Notes under the pieces: model-generated
Seen by the model: only the letters and a program-made list of their open reading frames with translations
Databases searched by the model: none
What the model was told of the DNA's origin: nothing
Translations under genes and position numbers: made by a program
Part shown: positions 52,630 through 63,800 of the stretch, piece by piece
How the letters are laid out: each line of letters opens with the position of its first letter
Numbering within the stretch: the first letter of the stretch is position 1
Origin: DAOPXV01 sp964551445
GTDB taxonomy: Bacteria > Muiribacteriota > UBA9980
DNA: 64,000 bases
Direction of reading: 5' to 3'
Assembly: GCA_964551445.1 (NCBI GenBank)
Contig: CAZKCG010000003.1
Location: forward strand, 124,001-188,000

Positions 52630-53496
52630 TTATTTGAATATATTTTTAAATGAATCGCCGATATCTTTGAAAACCTGTTTAAAAGTGTTCCCTATATTTT
52701 TGAAAGCGTTGACGATATTTCCAAAGAAGCCGCTGAATCCGTCGGCGATGCCTTTTATAGCGTTTCCGGCTTCGTTTGCCGCGGCAGAAAGACTGGTTCC
52801 GGCGTTCGCTCCGGACGGCGCCTGGCCGGCGTTGTTCGCGCCGAATATGCCGCCTAAGAAACCGTCTATTATTCTTCCGGAATTATTGGAAGCAAAGTTT
52901 AACGCCTGAGACGGATTCTGAAGCGCGACGTCGAGCGCGAGGCCGGTGGTGTTCCCGGATTTTACGCTAGTTATTATCTTTTCTTTATTATTTTTAACGT
53001 AATTTGTTATTACTGAAGGGTTCTGGAGCGCGAAATCAAGAGCGAGGCTTTCTTTCCAATCGAGGTTCTTTTTCAGTTCGGCTTTATTTTTGGCCGCGTA
53101 TTCGATCATCTTTTCAGGGTTGTTCACGGCGTATTTTAAAATAATATCGGTTTTGTTGCCTTTCAAGACATCGGAAGTTATGTCGCCAAGATTCGAAGCG
53201 GCGTATTTCATTATCTGCCATGGATTTTCTAGGATATAGCGATACATCATCTTATCTATAACGCTGCTAAGACCGGCCGGAACTGCGCCCGCTTCAGGCG
53301 CCTTTTGAACGGCCAGATCCGCTCCCGAACCTTGGGCGGCGGGAAGAGCCTCGTCGGATATACGGTTTCCGGAAACATTTTGCAGGATATTCTGAATGCT
53401 TTCAGCGCCGGCCGGAACCGCGTCAAAAACTGAAAAAGAAAACACGAAAGCGATAAAGATCGCAAGCGATAGGGTTTTCCAAGAATTTTTATTCAT
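52630..53496 (-). CDS. Exported helical repeat protein with four NP-containing repeats and an amphipathic C-terminus
   Basis: A 288-residue protein with a signal peptide (about 1-31). Four repeats of about 34 residues contain the core hydrophobic-x-x-NP-x4-YA-x-x-N (NP at 91, 126, 159 and 194): YILENPWQIMKYAASN, YAVNNPEKMIEYAAKN, FALQNPSVITNYVKNN, VALQNPSQALNFASNN. The C-terminal 35 residues repeat an 11-residue unit with Phe, Ile and Lys in register (FGNIVNAFKNI, GNTFKQVFKDI), which should form a membrane-binding amphipathic helix. I do not recognise a family. AGGAGG lies 8 nt before the ATG. It is convergent with the TonB-dependent receptor. Confidence 0.6.
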   Translation of the reverse strand: MNKNSWKTLSLAIFIAFVFSFSVFDAVPAGAESIQNILQNVSGNRISDEALPAAQGSGADLAVQKAPEAGAVPAGLSSVIDKMMYRYILENPWQIMKYAASNLGDITSDVLKGNKTDIILKYAVNNPEKMIEYAAKNKAELKKNLDWKESLALDFALQNPSVITNYVKNNKEKIITSVKSGNTTGLALDVALQNPSQALNFASNNSGRIIDGFLGGIFGANNAGQAPSGANAGTSLSAAANEAGNAIKGIADGFSGFFGNIVNAFKNIGNTFKQVFKDIGDSFKNIFK

Positions 53497-53648
53497 GATA
53501 TCCGCCTCCTGAAAGATCTTTTATTATCACATTAAAAATCTTTTTTAGTTTTACTTCAAAACTAAATATATTATACTATAAACTGATCATTAAGTTCCAT
53601 TTTTTCATAATGATTTTTAGAGTGGTGTGTTTTATGGTGTCGTGACTA

Positions 53649-53677
53649 TTGTCGTAATAAAATTTTTATTGTATAAT
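53649..53677 (+). promoter_or_regulatory. Promoter of the PAS histidine kinase gene
   Basis: TTGTCG, 17 bp, TATAAT. Transcription should start near 53684, so the real start codon must lie downstream of it. Confidence 0.82.
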
Positions 53678-53722
53678 GACAACATTATTTTTAACCTGAC
53701 CACTATAGGGGCGATCAAATTA

Positions 53723-54853
53723 ATGAGTGATAATTTTTCAGCAGACGATTCGGCGGCTCTCGATAGAAATGTTTTTTTATCGGGATTCCTTAACGGCGAT
53801 TTTCCGGTCAATAAATTCTTCGAATCGATAGGCGAAGGTATCGTGATAGTTAACGCCGGAGGACGCATCATACTTAAAAACGAGCGGCTTAATAAGCTTT
53901 TCGGCTATAACGGCGATGAATTGATCGGACGGGATATAAGCGTTCTGATACCTGAAAGATATCATTCGGCGCACGCGGGATATATAAAAAATTATATAAG
54001 CGAACCGCGCGTAAGACAGATGGGTTCAGGCGTTGAACTTTCCGCGAAGCGCTCTGACGGAACTGAATTTCCGGTTGAAAACAGCCTCTGTTTTTTAAAT
54101 ACCGGAAAGAAAATGTATATGATGGCCTTCGTTACCGATATTTCAGCCAGAAAAAAAGCCGAGGATGAATTGCGTACCCGTAACGAAGAGCTCGACGCCT
54201 TCGCTCACACGGTAGCGCACGACCTTAAATCAACACTTTTCAGCCTTATCGGGTTCAGCGATCTTCTGCTTTCAAATCCTGAATACGCCGAGGAACAACG
54301 GATCGAATATCTTTATTATATTTCAAAAAGCGGAAAGAAAATGGCAGAGGTCATAAAAGAATTGCTGTTATTCGCGGGCGCCGGAAAAGAAGAAGTGGTG
54401 CCGGCCGTTCTTGATATGAAACTGATTGTCTCGGAAGCTCTGGCTAGGCTCAAACAGCAGGTCTCGGAATCTTCGGCGGACGTTGAAATAAAAGGCGATT
54501 TTCCGGCCGCGATCGGATATCCACAGTGGATCGAGGAGGTCTGGTATAATTTTATCAGTAACGCCATCAAATATGGCGGAAGCCCCCCGAAGATAACGAT
54601 CGGATCAGCGTTATGCGATAACGGTTTAGTTAAATTCTGGATATCCGACAATGGAGGAGGGCTTAACGAAAGCGTTCTCGAAAAGGTATTCAAGAGCTCA
54701 TCGCCCGTCAAATTTCACTCAGAAAACGGCACGGGGTTAGGCCTTTCAATAGTTCAAAGGATCATCGAAAAACTTAACGGCCGCGTCTCGGTCGAAAGCA
54801 TAGCCGGATCCGGCTGCACTTTCAGTTTTTATCTTCCAAAACAGACCGTTTGA
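53723..54853 (+). CDS. PAS-domain sensor histidine kinase
   Basis: A 376-residue soluble kinase. A PAS domain (about 28-145; EGIVIVNAGGRIILKNERL, LFGYNGDELIG) is followed by a short coiled coil. The HisKA domain has phospho-acceptor His166 in AHTVAHDLKSTL, the phytochrome-like class, and the ATPase domain has N-box (YNFISNAIKYGG), ISDNGGGL and GTGLGLSIV. With no membrane segment or receiver, it should sense an internal signal and phosphorylate a separate regulator that is not in the window. The start at 53723 was set by the promoter; the frame is open to 53627, upstream of it. An MmcQ/YjbR gene follows 15 bp downstream, probably in the same transcript. Confidence 0.9.
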   Translation: MSDNFSADDSAALDRNVFLSGFLNGDFPVNKFFESIGEGIVIVNAGGRIILKNERLNKLFGYNGDELIGRDISVLIPERYHSAHAGYIKNYISEPRVRQMGSGVELSAKRSDGTEFPVENSLCFLNTGKKMYMMAFVTDISARKKAEDELRTRNEELDAFAHTVAHDLKSTLFSLIGFSDLLLSNPEYAEEQRIEYLYYISKSGKKMAEVIKELLLFAGAGKEEVVPAVLDMKLIVSEALARLKQQVSESSADVEIKGDFPAAIGYPQWIEEVWYNFISNAIKYGGSPPKITIGSALCDNGLVKFWISDNGGGLNESVLEKVFKSSSPVKFHSENGTGLGLSIVQRIIEKLNGRVSVESIAGSGCTFSFYLPKQTV

Positions 54854-54868
54854 ACGAGGAGTTGTCTT

Positions 54869-55228
54869 ATGAAATATACCTGGCTCGATAAATACTGTCT
54901 CTCGAAAAAAGGCGCGAAAAAAGACTTCAAGGAAGAATGGAACGCGATACGATATATGATCGGGGACAAGATGTTCGCGATGCAGGGAGAGGATAAAGAT
55001 AAAAAAACCATCATCACATTAAAATGCGAGCCTTATTTCGGGCAGGCGCTGCGCGGGCAATACCCTGACATCGTACCGGGATATTATATGAATAAAGAAC
55101 ACTGGAACTCGCTGGATCTAAATGGCAAAGTGCCGGACGAGATCTTAAAACAAATGATAGATATGTCTTATGAACTGGTATTGAACAGTTTGACGAAAAA
55201 AAAGATAAAAGAGATATTGGAAGCGTAA
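54869..55228 (+). CDS. MmcQ/YjbR family protein
   Basis: A 119-residue protein with the MmcQ/YjbR (CyaY-like fold) pattern: W-x5-I-x-Y-x-I/V-GDKMFAM, KCEPYFGQALRGQYPDIVPGYYMNKEHWNSLDL, then PDEILKQMIDMSYELV. This matches the family consensus R-x8-PGYHxNKxHWNTV closely. Some members bind DNA or are found next to regulators, but the biochemical role is not settled. The ATG follows a GAGGAG site, 15 bp after the histidine kinase stop. Confidence 0.9.
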   Translation: MKYTWLDKYCLSKKGAKKDFKEEWNAIRYMIGDKMFAMQGEDKDKKTIITLKCEPYFGQALRGQYPDIVPGYYMNKEHWNSLDLNGKVPDEILKQMIDMSYELVLNSLTKKKIKEILEA

Positions 55229-55292
55229 CGCGCAATAGCTATGTTTCATTTAAAAACATTGGTACGGCTAAAATTATTTCCCGGAGGATAAA

Positions 55293-57023
55293 ATGAACAG
55301 GACGCTTCGGTTATTATGCATATCTATCGCCGCGGGATGTATATTCATCAATCATGATATTTGTTCATTCGCGGGTGAGATACACAGGGCGGTCGAAAAG
55401 AACGACATTGAAAAGACGAGGAGTATAATTTCGGCGGACCACAGGGCGATATCGGAAAAAAACGACAATGATCCGAATAACAACCTCTTACTTCCGATAC
55501 ATATAGCAGCCTCATATGACGAGCCCCGGATAATTGAAATGCTTGTCTCTAACGGCGCGGGCGTTAATTCAAGAAATCAGCGGAATGAAACGCCGCTGCA
55601 TCTGGCCGCCGTGTGCGGATCTTTGAACGCGGCGGAAACGCTTTTGAAACTTTCGGCGGACGTGAACGCCGTAACCAAAAACGGATCGACGCCGCTGCAT
55701 CTGGTTTTAAATAAACCTTTCGAAATGGCGAAACTCCTCATTAAATATGGCGCCGGTGTTAACGCGAGAGACGAAGGGAAACAGACCCCGCTTCATAACG
55801 CCGCATCCCTGGGCAATTCAGACATCTTGGAACTTCTCATCAAACAGGGCGCCGACGCCAAAGCTGCCGACCAGTTCAATTACAACGCTCTTCACATAAT
55901 AGCCATGCAGCCTGAACGGACTATATCAAGCGGCGAAATAATACTCGTAGACACCGAAAGCAACAGATCCGACGTTAAGAACATACGCCTATTATTAAAC
56001 GCCGGGCTTGATATAAACGCGAGGGTCGGCGACGCCTCGGCCGGTTTATCGGCCATGCATCTTGCCGCGCGGGCCGGGCGTTTATACGTTATCGAAGAAT
56101 TGATCAACGGCAAATGCGATATTAATTCGGTCAATAAGGAAGGCGATACGCCGCTTCATTATCTTTTAAAAGATATACCTTTCGTCCTTCCCGATATGAA
56201 TAGAAAAGAAGCGGACGAAGAAATTCAAAAATTCAAAGACAAACAGATCAGGGTTTTCAAGTTTTTAATACATAAGGGCGCGGACATCAACATCGAAAAC
56301 AACAGCTCAGACACGGTCCTTGATATGGCCGAGTCCCAGAATTTCGAAGAACTGGTAAAATTATTAAGGGACGCCGGAGCAAAAAAAGGAAAGTTCAAAA
56401 ACAGTAATTTTGCCGTAATTCCATCGGAAACGGTAAGCGTCATGCCGCCTCCCGTTAAAGTTTCATCACAACCCGGCCGCTCCGATGAATTTATATCTAT
56501 CGTCACGGCAAGCGCCGGAACCGGCGTTCACGACGTCTTAAAAACTATCGCGATACAGGCGCATGTGAATATAATTCTTTGCGGCTGCGGCGAAAACAAG
56601 GTCAATATTTCCTTAAAAGACGCTTTTTATGAGGATGCCCTGAAAACCGTTTCTAAAAGCGGCGGGCTGATAATGAAAAAAGACTCCAATGTATATATTT
56701 TTTCACCCGAAAAACCCCCGGCAGAAGCAGAAATTGAAAGATCACGCACGGGCCGCATAATATCGGAAGAACAGGGCAACTCAAACGGACCGCAAAGCGA
56801 ATATGTTTCTCTGAGAACCAGCGGCAATTGCGATATAAGAAGCGTAATTGAAGCGATCGGAAAGTCCGCGGGATCAACGATCGTTCTCGAAAGGACGGTT
56901 GAGGGAACCGTGAATTTGCAGTTCAAGGAAATATATTACGAAACGGCTTTAAAGATACTGGCCGAAAATAACGGGCTGGTAATGGTTAAAACGGGCAGCG
57001 TCTTCAAATTCGGGAAAAAATAA
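55293..57023 (+). CDS. Exported ankyrin-repeat protein fused to two STN-like domains
   Basis: A 576-residue protein with a signal peptide (about 1-27). Seven to eight ankyrin repeats follow (about 28-370; NETPLHLAAVCGSLNAAETLL, GKQTPLHNAASLGNSDILELLI, GDTPLHYLL), then a Pro/Ser linker. The C-terminal part holds two related modules (about 405-470 and 505-575) with VLKTIAIQAHVNIIL, ISLKDAFYEDALKTV and NLQFKEIYYETALKIL. These look like the secretin and TonB short N-terminal (STN) fold. STN domains normally sit at the N-terminus of secretins or TonB receptors in the periplasm. GGAGG lies 5 nt before the ATG. Confidence 0.82.
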   Translation: MNRTLRLLCISIAAGCIFINHDICSFAGEIHRAVEKNDIEKTRSIISADHRAISEKNDNDPNNNLLLPIHIAASYDEPRIIEMLVSNGAGVNSRNQRNETPLHLAAVCGSLNAAETLLKLSADVNAVTKNGSTPLHLVLNKPFEMAKLLIKYGAGVNARDEGKQTPLHNAASLGNSDILELLIKQGADAKAADQFNYNALHIIAMQPERTISSGEIILVDTESNRSDVKNIRLLLNAGLDINARVGDASAGLSAMHLAARAGRLYVIEELINGKCDINSVNKEGDTPLHYLLKDIPFVLPDMNRKEADEEIQKFKDKQIRVFKFLIHKGADINIENNSSDTVLDMAESQNFEELVKLLRDAGAKKGKFKNSNFAVIPSETVSVMPPPVKVSSQPGRSDEFISIVTASAGTGVHDVLKTIAIQAHVNIILCGCGENKVNISLKDAFYEDALKTVSKSGGLIMKKDSNVYIFSPEKPPAEAEIERSRTGRIISEEQGNSNGPQSEYVSLRTSGNCDIRSVIEAIGKSAGSTIVLERTVEGTVNLQFKEIYYETALKILAENNGLVMVKTGSVFKFGKK

Positions 57024-57062
57024 AAATTTCGGAAACGCTTTGTTTTATATGAAAAGATTATT

Positions 57063-57707
57063 TCATTTTCCCGCCGGCCGTCTGGCTTTAAATACAAGTT
57101 CTCGCAAGGTAAAGCGCGAAGGGTTGGCGGAACTGTAATTATCGTTCGATCTCGTATGAACGGCCTTTTTTCCGTCTATAATTTCGGTATCCGCAGAAGC
57201 GTTATTAAACGAAGGCTCATATCCCTCCGGAAATACCACGCAGGTTTCATGCGCCGTGAAATATTTGATGACGAGCTGGCCGTCGCCGTCAAAATAACAA
57301 TGTTTTTTCGAGGTCATAACAAGCTTAACCATGAATTTATATGGGGTATCGGCCGTATCGGGCCGGTCGAACATTATCCGCAATTGCCGCCAGGGTCTTC
57401 CGGCTGACTGATAGGAATCGATAGAGCCTTTGAACTTTTTTTTCGAATTGATCTCGATTATTTCATCTACCCTTATTTTTTCAAATTCGCCCCATGAATA
57501 GCCGCCGCTCTCTTTCGCGGGCATTGTAATATCCTCGGCGCCGGGAAAGGAATTCGGTATCTCGTCATACGTTACGCGAAACACACCCCTGGCCGGATCG
57601 ATCGAATCTATAGTGACCTTCGCGCGCAGCGGCCCCGATAAAAACATAACGATCGCGATCGAAATAAAAGTTATTCTTCCGATATAAGACAAAAAAGATA
57701 TCTTCAA
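57063..57707 (-). CDS. Exported protein of unknown function
   Basis: A 214-residue protein with a signal peptide (about 1-29) and a beta-rich body (ITIDSIDPARGVFRV-like opening, two adjacent Cys in HCYFDGDG and HETCVVF). No family is recognised. The N-terminus is uncertain: the frame starts with TTG at 57737, and a second TTG at 57707 gives a cleaner signal peptide and has GGGGG 9 nt upstream, so I chose that one. It is convergent with the ankyrin-STN gene and divergent from the giant HEAT gene. Confidence 0.55.
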   Translation of the reverse strand: MKISFLSYIGRITFISIAIVMFLSGPLRAKVTIDSIDPARGVFRVTYDEIPNSFPGAEDITMPAKESGGYSWGEFEKIRVDEIIEINSKKKFKGSIDSYQSAGRPWRQLRIMFDRPDTADTPYKFMVKLVMTSKKHCYFDGDGQLVIKYFTAHETCVVFPEGYEPSFNNASADTEIIDGKKAVHTRSNDNYSSANPSRFTLRELVFKARRPAGK

Positions 57708-57799
57708 ATTTTTACGCCCCCGGAATTTATTTTCCAACCGCTGAAAATTATAACATGTCCGGAGAGAAATGTCATTTAGAATATTTCAATTTATTGCTG

Positions 57800-57828
57800 T
57801 TGAATTCGCGCCGGTTTTATGATACATT
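57800..57828 (+). promoter_or_regulatory. Promoter of the giant HEAT-repeat gene, nearly leaderless
   Basis: TTGAAT, 17 bp, TACATT with an extended TGA before the -10. The -10 ends 10 bp before the ATG at 57839 and no ribosome binding site is seen. Confidence 0.6.
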
Positions 57829-57838
57829 TAACATACAT

Positions 57839-60800
57839 ATGAAAAATACTTTCTTTTTTATGGTTTCGGTCCTGATCATTTTATCGGCCGCGGCGTATCT
57901 TGACGCAAAGCCATATATTCCAATGGAAAATATACCTCTCGACGCTCCCGCGGATACGGCCTGTAACATTGAAATGTTATATTCAAAAAATTCGCATGAC
58001 GTCGCATGCGCCCTGAAAGAACTTATCATTCTTGGCGAAAAAGGATCCGCCGCCATTCCATTTTTAGAATCGATGTTAGTTCACGGTCCCGAAGATATAT
58101 CGTCTATGTTTTCAGATGAAAAAAATTTGGAAGACATAGTCCGGGCTATCTCGGCTGCCGGGCCAAAATCGATTCCCGTTCTTCAAAAACTTATTAAATC
58201 CGGCCTGATCGAAACCACGGAAGCCGGCATAAAAAAATATATACGGATAGATAATTCTTATAAATATAGAAATTCTTATATCAGGCAATATACAGCAGAG
58301 TGTCTTGGCGATATTGACGACACCGCTTCAATCGAAATTTTGACGAATGCCGTAAAAGATCCCGAGTGGTCGGTTCAATCAGGCGCGGTAAACTCGCTTG
58401 CAAAGATAGGGAGCGCCGGCGCTATACGCGAATTGATAAAGCTTTTAAATAATACCGGAGTAAGCGTCACTGATGCTTTAAAAGACTGCAAAAGCGCGGT
58501 TAAAGTTCAAATTCTGGCCGAGGAATTAAATATCGAAAAAAAACCGTCACGCGAAAAAATCGCAAGTTTGTTATATGACGCGGCACCTGCGATCGCAAAC
58601 CAAATTCTGATCTCGTTGAACGAACCGCCTGATCCAAAATTGAATTTTTATATAATGCGCGCAAAAATCGAAACGGGCGCGACAAACTCAGTCGAACTTT
58701 TGAAAAAAGCCGCGAACTCTCCGAACCGGTGGGCAAAAAAATTCGTCTTAACTTATATAAAAGAAAAAGAGCGGAAGGACACTCTTTCAGTCGAATTAAT
58801 ATCGAAATTTTCAAAAGACGCCGATGCCGGTATAAATACTTTAGCGGCCATGATGCTATACGATCACGATAAAACAACGGCAGTAAAAATAATTTCAGAC
58901 GCGGTCAGAAATACATCTATGCTGCATTATGAACGAGACGAAGTACTCGATGTTTTATTGAATTTAAAATTTAAAAACGCCGCTGTTAAAGACGCCATTG
59001 CTGCCGTTTTAAAATCTGAAAAATATGGTGAATTTAATTTTAAATTAATTAAGGCACTTGCGGTTTATGATGAAGACAAGGCGGCGGAAATTATTATCGA
59101 TATAATAAAAAAATATAGCAACGCCGGCTGGGACATCGTTGACAAGTTTGAAAAATGTTCGCGAAATATTTTGGAAAAGGTCATAATAAAAGGCCTCGAA
59201 GATAATGAAGGCGAGATCAAGGGGGATTCTATATACAAAGCCGGCATAAAATCATGCACCACGGCCGTCGATCTTTTATCAAAAATCGCCGGAACCGACC
59301 GTTACGATCACCTGAGAAAAAGAGCGGAAGTAGCGATCGCTAAAATTAAGATCAAAACCTCAAAAATGTCAATTATAGATGGTCTCCAGACCCGCGAAAC
59401 GGAAGTCCAAACCGCGGCGCTGAATAAAATTATTGAAACAGGTGACACAAGCCAGATAAAACTTGTGATAAACATGCTCGGTCAAAACGAAGAGAATCAA
59501 TATAACAACCTCTACAGCGTTATGAAAGTCCTTCCTTTAATGATAAAAAACGATGACACTGAATCGATAGCGCTTCTGACCGGTCTAATGAAAGCGAAAA
59601 GCCCGCACATGAGAAAAAACGCCGCGAAACTTTTAAGAAAGCTAGGGTGGAAACCGCGAAACGAATCGGAAGCCGCGATCTTTTATATGGCGCTTGGAAA
59701 TTATTTCGTATGTTCAAGGCTTGGAAAAAAAGTGATAAAAGAGGTAATTGAAGAGTTGAACGATCCTTTTTCTTATGTAAGATTAGATGCGTTTAAAACT
59801 TTAAGTTACTCTGAAGGAACCATGGTCATCGATCTGATAAATAAATTTATCGTCGATCCCGACTTGCAGCTTCGAACGGCCGCATGTGATCTGACGGCGC
59901 AAAAAAAAGATATAGCTTATGCCCCGGCGTTTTTAAAAGCATTAAAAGGCGATGATGTTAAGATCCGATACATGGCGGCGAAGGAGCTTATCGATCTCAA
60001 ATACAGGGAGGCAGTTCCTGCGTTGAAGGAATTTATTAAAACCCGCAGTTATTCTTCGATGCAGGAAATATCTTATGACAAAATGGATGCGATTGAAAAA
60101 AGTATCGCGAAGCTTGAAACCCAGGACAGCCAATCGATAATTTTGCTCCTGCGAGATCTCAAATCAGACGATTTTCCAGCTAAAATAAGGGCTATCGAGG
60201 CTTTCACGCCGTTTAACGATAAGAGCGTCGAAATAATAATGGCAGGGCTTTTGAAAGATGATGAAATGATAAGGCGAAAGGCGGCGGAAGCGCTTAAGAG
60301 TTCCGGGTGGAAACCGTCGAACGATACCGACGAGGTATATTTTAATCTGGCCTCGAATAATTTTGAAAGCATAAAAAAAGATGAGGCCAAAACGATAAAA
60401 ATCTTATCGGAAGAATTAGACAACGCCAAAACGCCAAATTTAAAACTTATTATTTTAAGGGGACTTAAAAAACTTAACGCCCTTTCGATCTCCGCTAAGA
60501 TCATTAAACTTTTAAGGGACGACCCCTCGGTTCACGTCAAGATCGAAGCGATAGCCTCGCTCGGCGAACTCAAAGAAACGAACGCGGTAGAACTTATTAT
60601 TGACGCACTCAAAAAACCGGTCCTGGCTTCTCATGCCGCGGAGGCGCTCGCTAAGATCAAAGATCCGAGGGCGGTATTGCCTTTGATAGAAATTCTCAAA
60701 AGCGACAGTTCTTCAAAATGGGCTGCTACCAGAGCTCTGGGTGAATTAAATGACCCGCGCGCGATAAAGCCTTTAGAGGAATCGCTTGGCAATAAAGAAA

Positions 60801-63800
60801 GTCTGGATTCATTTTTCGGAATCGAAGCCTTGAAAAAGATGGGCGGCGGATCGAAAATTGACAACCTCGTAAATCTCCTGCATCACAGACCCTGGAGTGA
60901 TTTAAAAGACACGGTCGGCGAACTTAAAAAGCTTGGATGGAAACCGAAAAGCGACCGGGAAAAGGTCTCTTTTTATTTCGCGCTGCTCATAGGAAACGAA
61001 TTTTTCAGAAGGCAATCAGGTATGCGCTATATTGGGCCTGAGGGCCGGCCGGATATACAGAATGTGCGTCCCGGAGCCTCGTTTTTTGTTATTCTGGATC
61101 AAAACATCACTAACGAAATCGAAGCTGTAAAAGAGCTTTCGGGCATAACTGATTCCGAATCGGTGTATATGCTCGTAAAACTTTTCGATAAACCGAAAGC
61201 AGATCCGGGGAAGCCGAAAGCTTATATCTTCGGGGCGAGAAGCATGGAAAATCTCGATATCGAGGGGCTCAAGCCCGTTGCCGCTTCCGCTCTGGCAAAT
61301 ATTAATACGAAACAGGCGCGGGAAGGCCTTATGATAGCGGTCAGGGATGAAAATTCCAGGGCCAGAAAAATAGCGGAAGATGCCATTAAAAAGATCGGCA
61401 GTGAAATGGTTTCAGCGACGTCTGAAACGGTATTGAAAAAAATAGAGCTGGATTTTACTCCGATGGTCCTGGCTTTGAAGGATAAAGAAGAAAAAAACCG
61501 GAAAATCGCCGCCGAACAACTTGGAAAATTGGGTTGGAAGCCGAAAAACAATAATGAAAAGATAATTTACGCCCTTGTCAAAGGCGATGATTTTAATTCG
61601 ATAGATTATAAAGATTCGGCTTATGAAGTGCTTATAGCCGAGGCGTACGATAAAAATTCAGCTCTGCGGATGTCCGCTGTCAAAGCTGTTTCAAAGATGA
61701 GGATATCGAATATCTTTGAGGTCATGCTTCCGTTTTTAAAAGATGAGGATCCTTACATAAAAGAAAACGCCTTTATCGCGATTTCAAAGATCAACGACGG
61801 GCGCATCCTCGAACCATTATTCAACTGTATTTTTGATAGAAATTACGGTTACGGAAACCTTTTAAATAATTTCGCCCGCATTAAAAATTCAAGGGTGCCC
61901 GATCACATAATTCCAATTCTATATTCGATCGATTATAGCGGCAGGCAGGAAATAGCCGGAGCGCTAAGGGGCGCGGGCTGGAAACCCAAAAATATCGTCG
62001 ATGGCGTTTTTTATTTTCTGATAGAACGCGAATACGGCGAACTCGAAAAGATGCGAAAACCTGCGTTGATGGTGCTTACGGACATAGTAAACGACAAGAG
62101 TTCTCCGCTGCGCGAGGCTGCGATATCCGCCCTCGGAAAAATAAGACCCGTTACTTCGGATGCGGTCAGAACATTGATAACTAATTTAAAGTCTGATGAT
62201 TACAGCGTTAGACGCAATATCATAGAAGCGCTGGCGGCGGCGCGCGACAAACGATCGGTATACGCTCTTATGAAAATCGCGAAGAACGAGAGATCTGACG
62301 ATCGGAAATACGCCATTTCAGCGCTCGGCGAAATTGATTGCAGCGAACAGTTCGGTCTGCTTGCCGGATTTTTAAGTCATGAAAATTGGGAAATACGAGT
62401 AAAGGCGGCTTCCGCGCTTGGCAAATTAAATGACAAAAGAGCCGTTAACCCGCTGATAAGATCTTTGAAGGACATAGACGATGAAGTGGTCGGCGCGGCG
62501 GCCGAAGCGATCGGACGGCTTAAAGCCAAAAATGCCGTGCCTGAATTATTGGCCGCTTTTAAGAAAGCCGTCAAAAAAGATGATGCTTCGGCTATCGAAA
62601 AAGCATGCAGGGCGCTTGGCGAACTCGGTTCAAAGGAAGCGGTTGAATTGATCGTAAAATGTCTGGACAGCAGACATGATAATATAAGATATGCCGCCGA
62701 AACCGCCCTTGGTTCGATCGGCGATCCAATTGCCGTCGCCGCGCTTTTAAAAAGGCTTAAAAACCGGGATTTTTATGAAAGAAAATATTCGGTCGAGGCT
62801 CTTGGAAAAATTAAAGACAAAACAGCCCTGCCGGATATTACAAAATTATTGAACGACGGTGATTCCCGCGTCGCGGAAGCCGCCCTGAAAGCGGTCATCG
62901 GATTCGAAGATGAAAAAAAATCCGTCGAAGCGGTAAACATCTTAAGATCGGGCCGCTATTATGATCTAAGCAAGCTCGACGCCCGGGACTTTTCAAATAT
63001 AAAATATACTTCCGCGGTCGAGATACTGGCTCCTGTTTTAAAGGACGATAGTTTCAAAAATCGCGCGAAGGCCGCTGAAATTCTTCATAAGATCGGGTGG
63101 ATGGCGCCTAACGCAATTCAAAATAAATTTTATCTTTTCGCGCGGTCCGATCATGGAAACCTGATGAAATCAGACCATGAAGAACTGGCCGAATTTTTAA
63201 TAGAACAGGCTTCAAACGGAGACGAAGAAATTAAAAACAACGCGATAAAAACGCTTGGAAAACTGAGATCAAAAAAAGCCTTTGAATACCTTATGGACCG
63301 GGCGGGCGGCGGGTATTATTCATATGATACATCCCTTTCGGCTATCGATGTGATCGCTCAAAATCCTCAACCGGCAATGGAAGACGGCCTCATTAAAATG
63401 TTTTTGAATAATTCTGATACTCTCAAAAAACAAAAAATAGCTGAAGCGTTATCAAAAATAGCGGACATTAAAAACCGGGATTTTTATTTCAAACTTTGCG
63501 GCGATAAAGATCCCGTCGTTAGAATGCATTCCGCCAAAATTTCCGGAGAAATAAGAGATTCGGAGGCCGTCGAATTATTAACAAAAATGGCGATAGAAGA
63601 TCCCGAGGCCTACGTTCAAAAAACCTGCGTAAAAACTATGGTTAAAATTGGAAAAGGCGGCTCGCCCGAACTTGTGGATATCCTTTTAAGATCAGCCGAT
63701 CCTGAGTTAAGAGCCGCAGCCGCGATATTGATCTCGAATTTAAAATATAAAAATATGTCATCTGATCTTGTAAAACTGTTTCGTGACGGGTCCGCGGACG

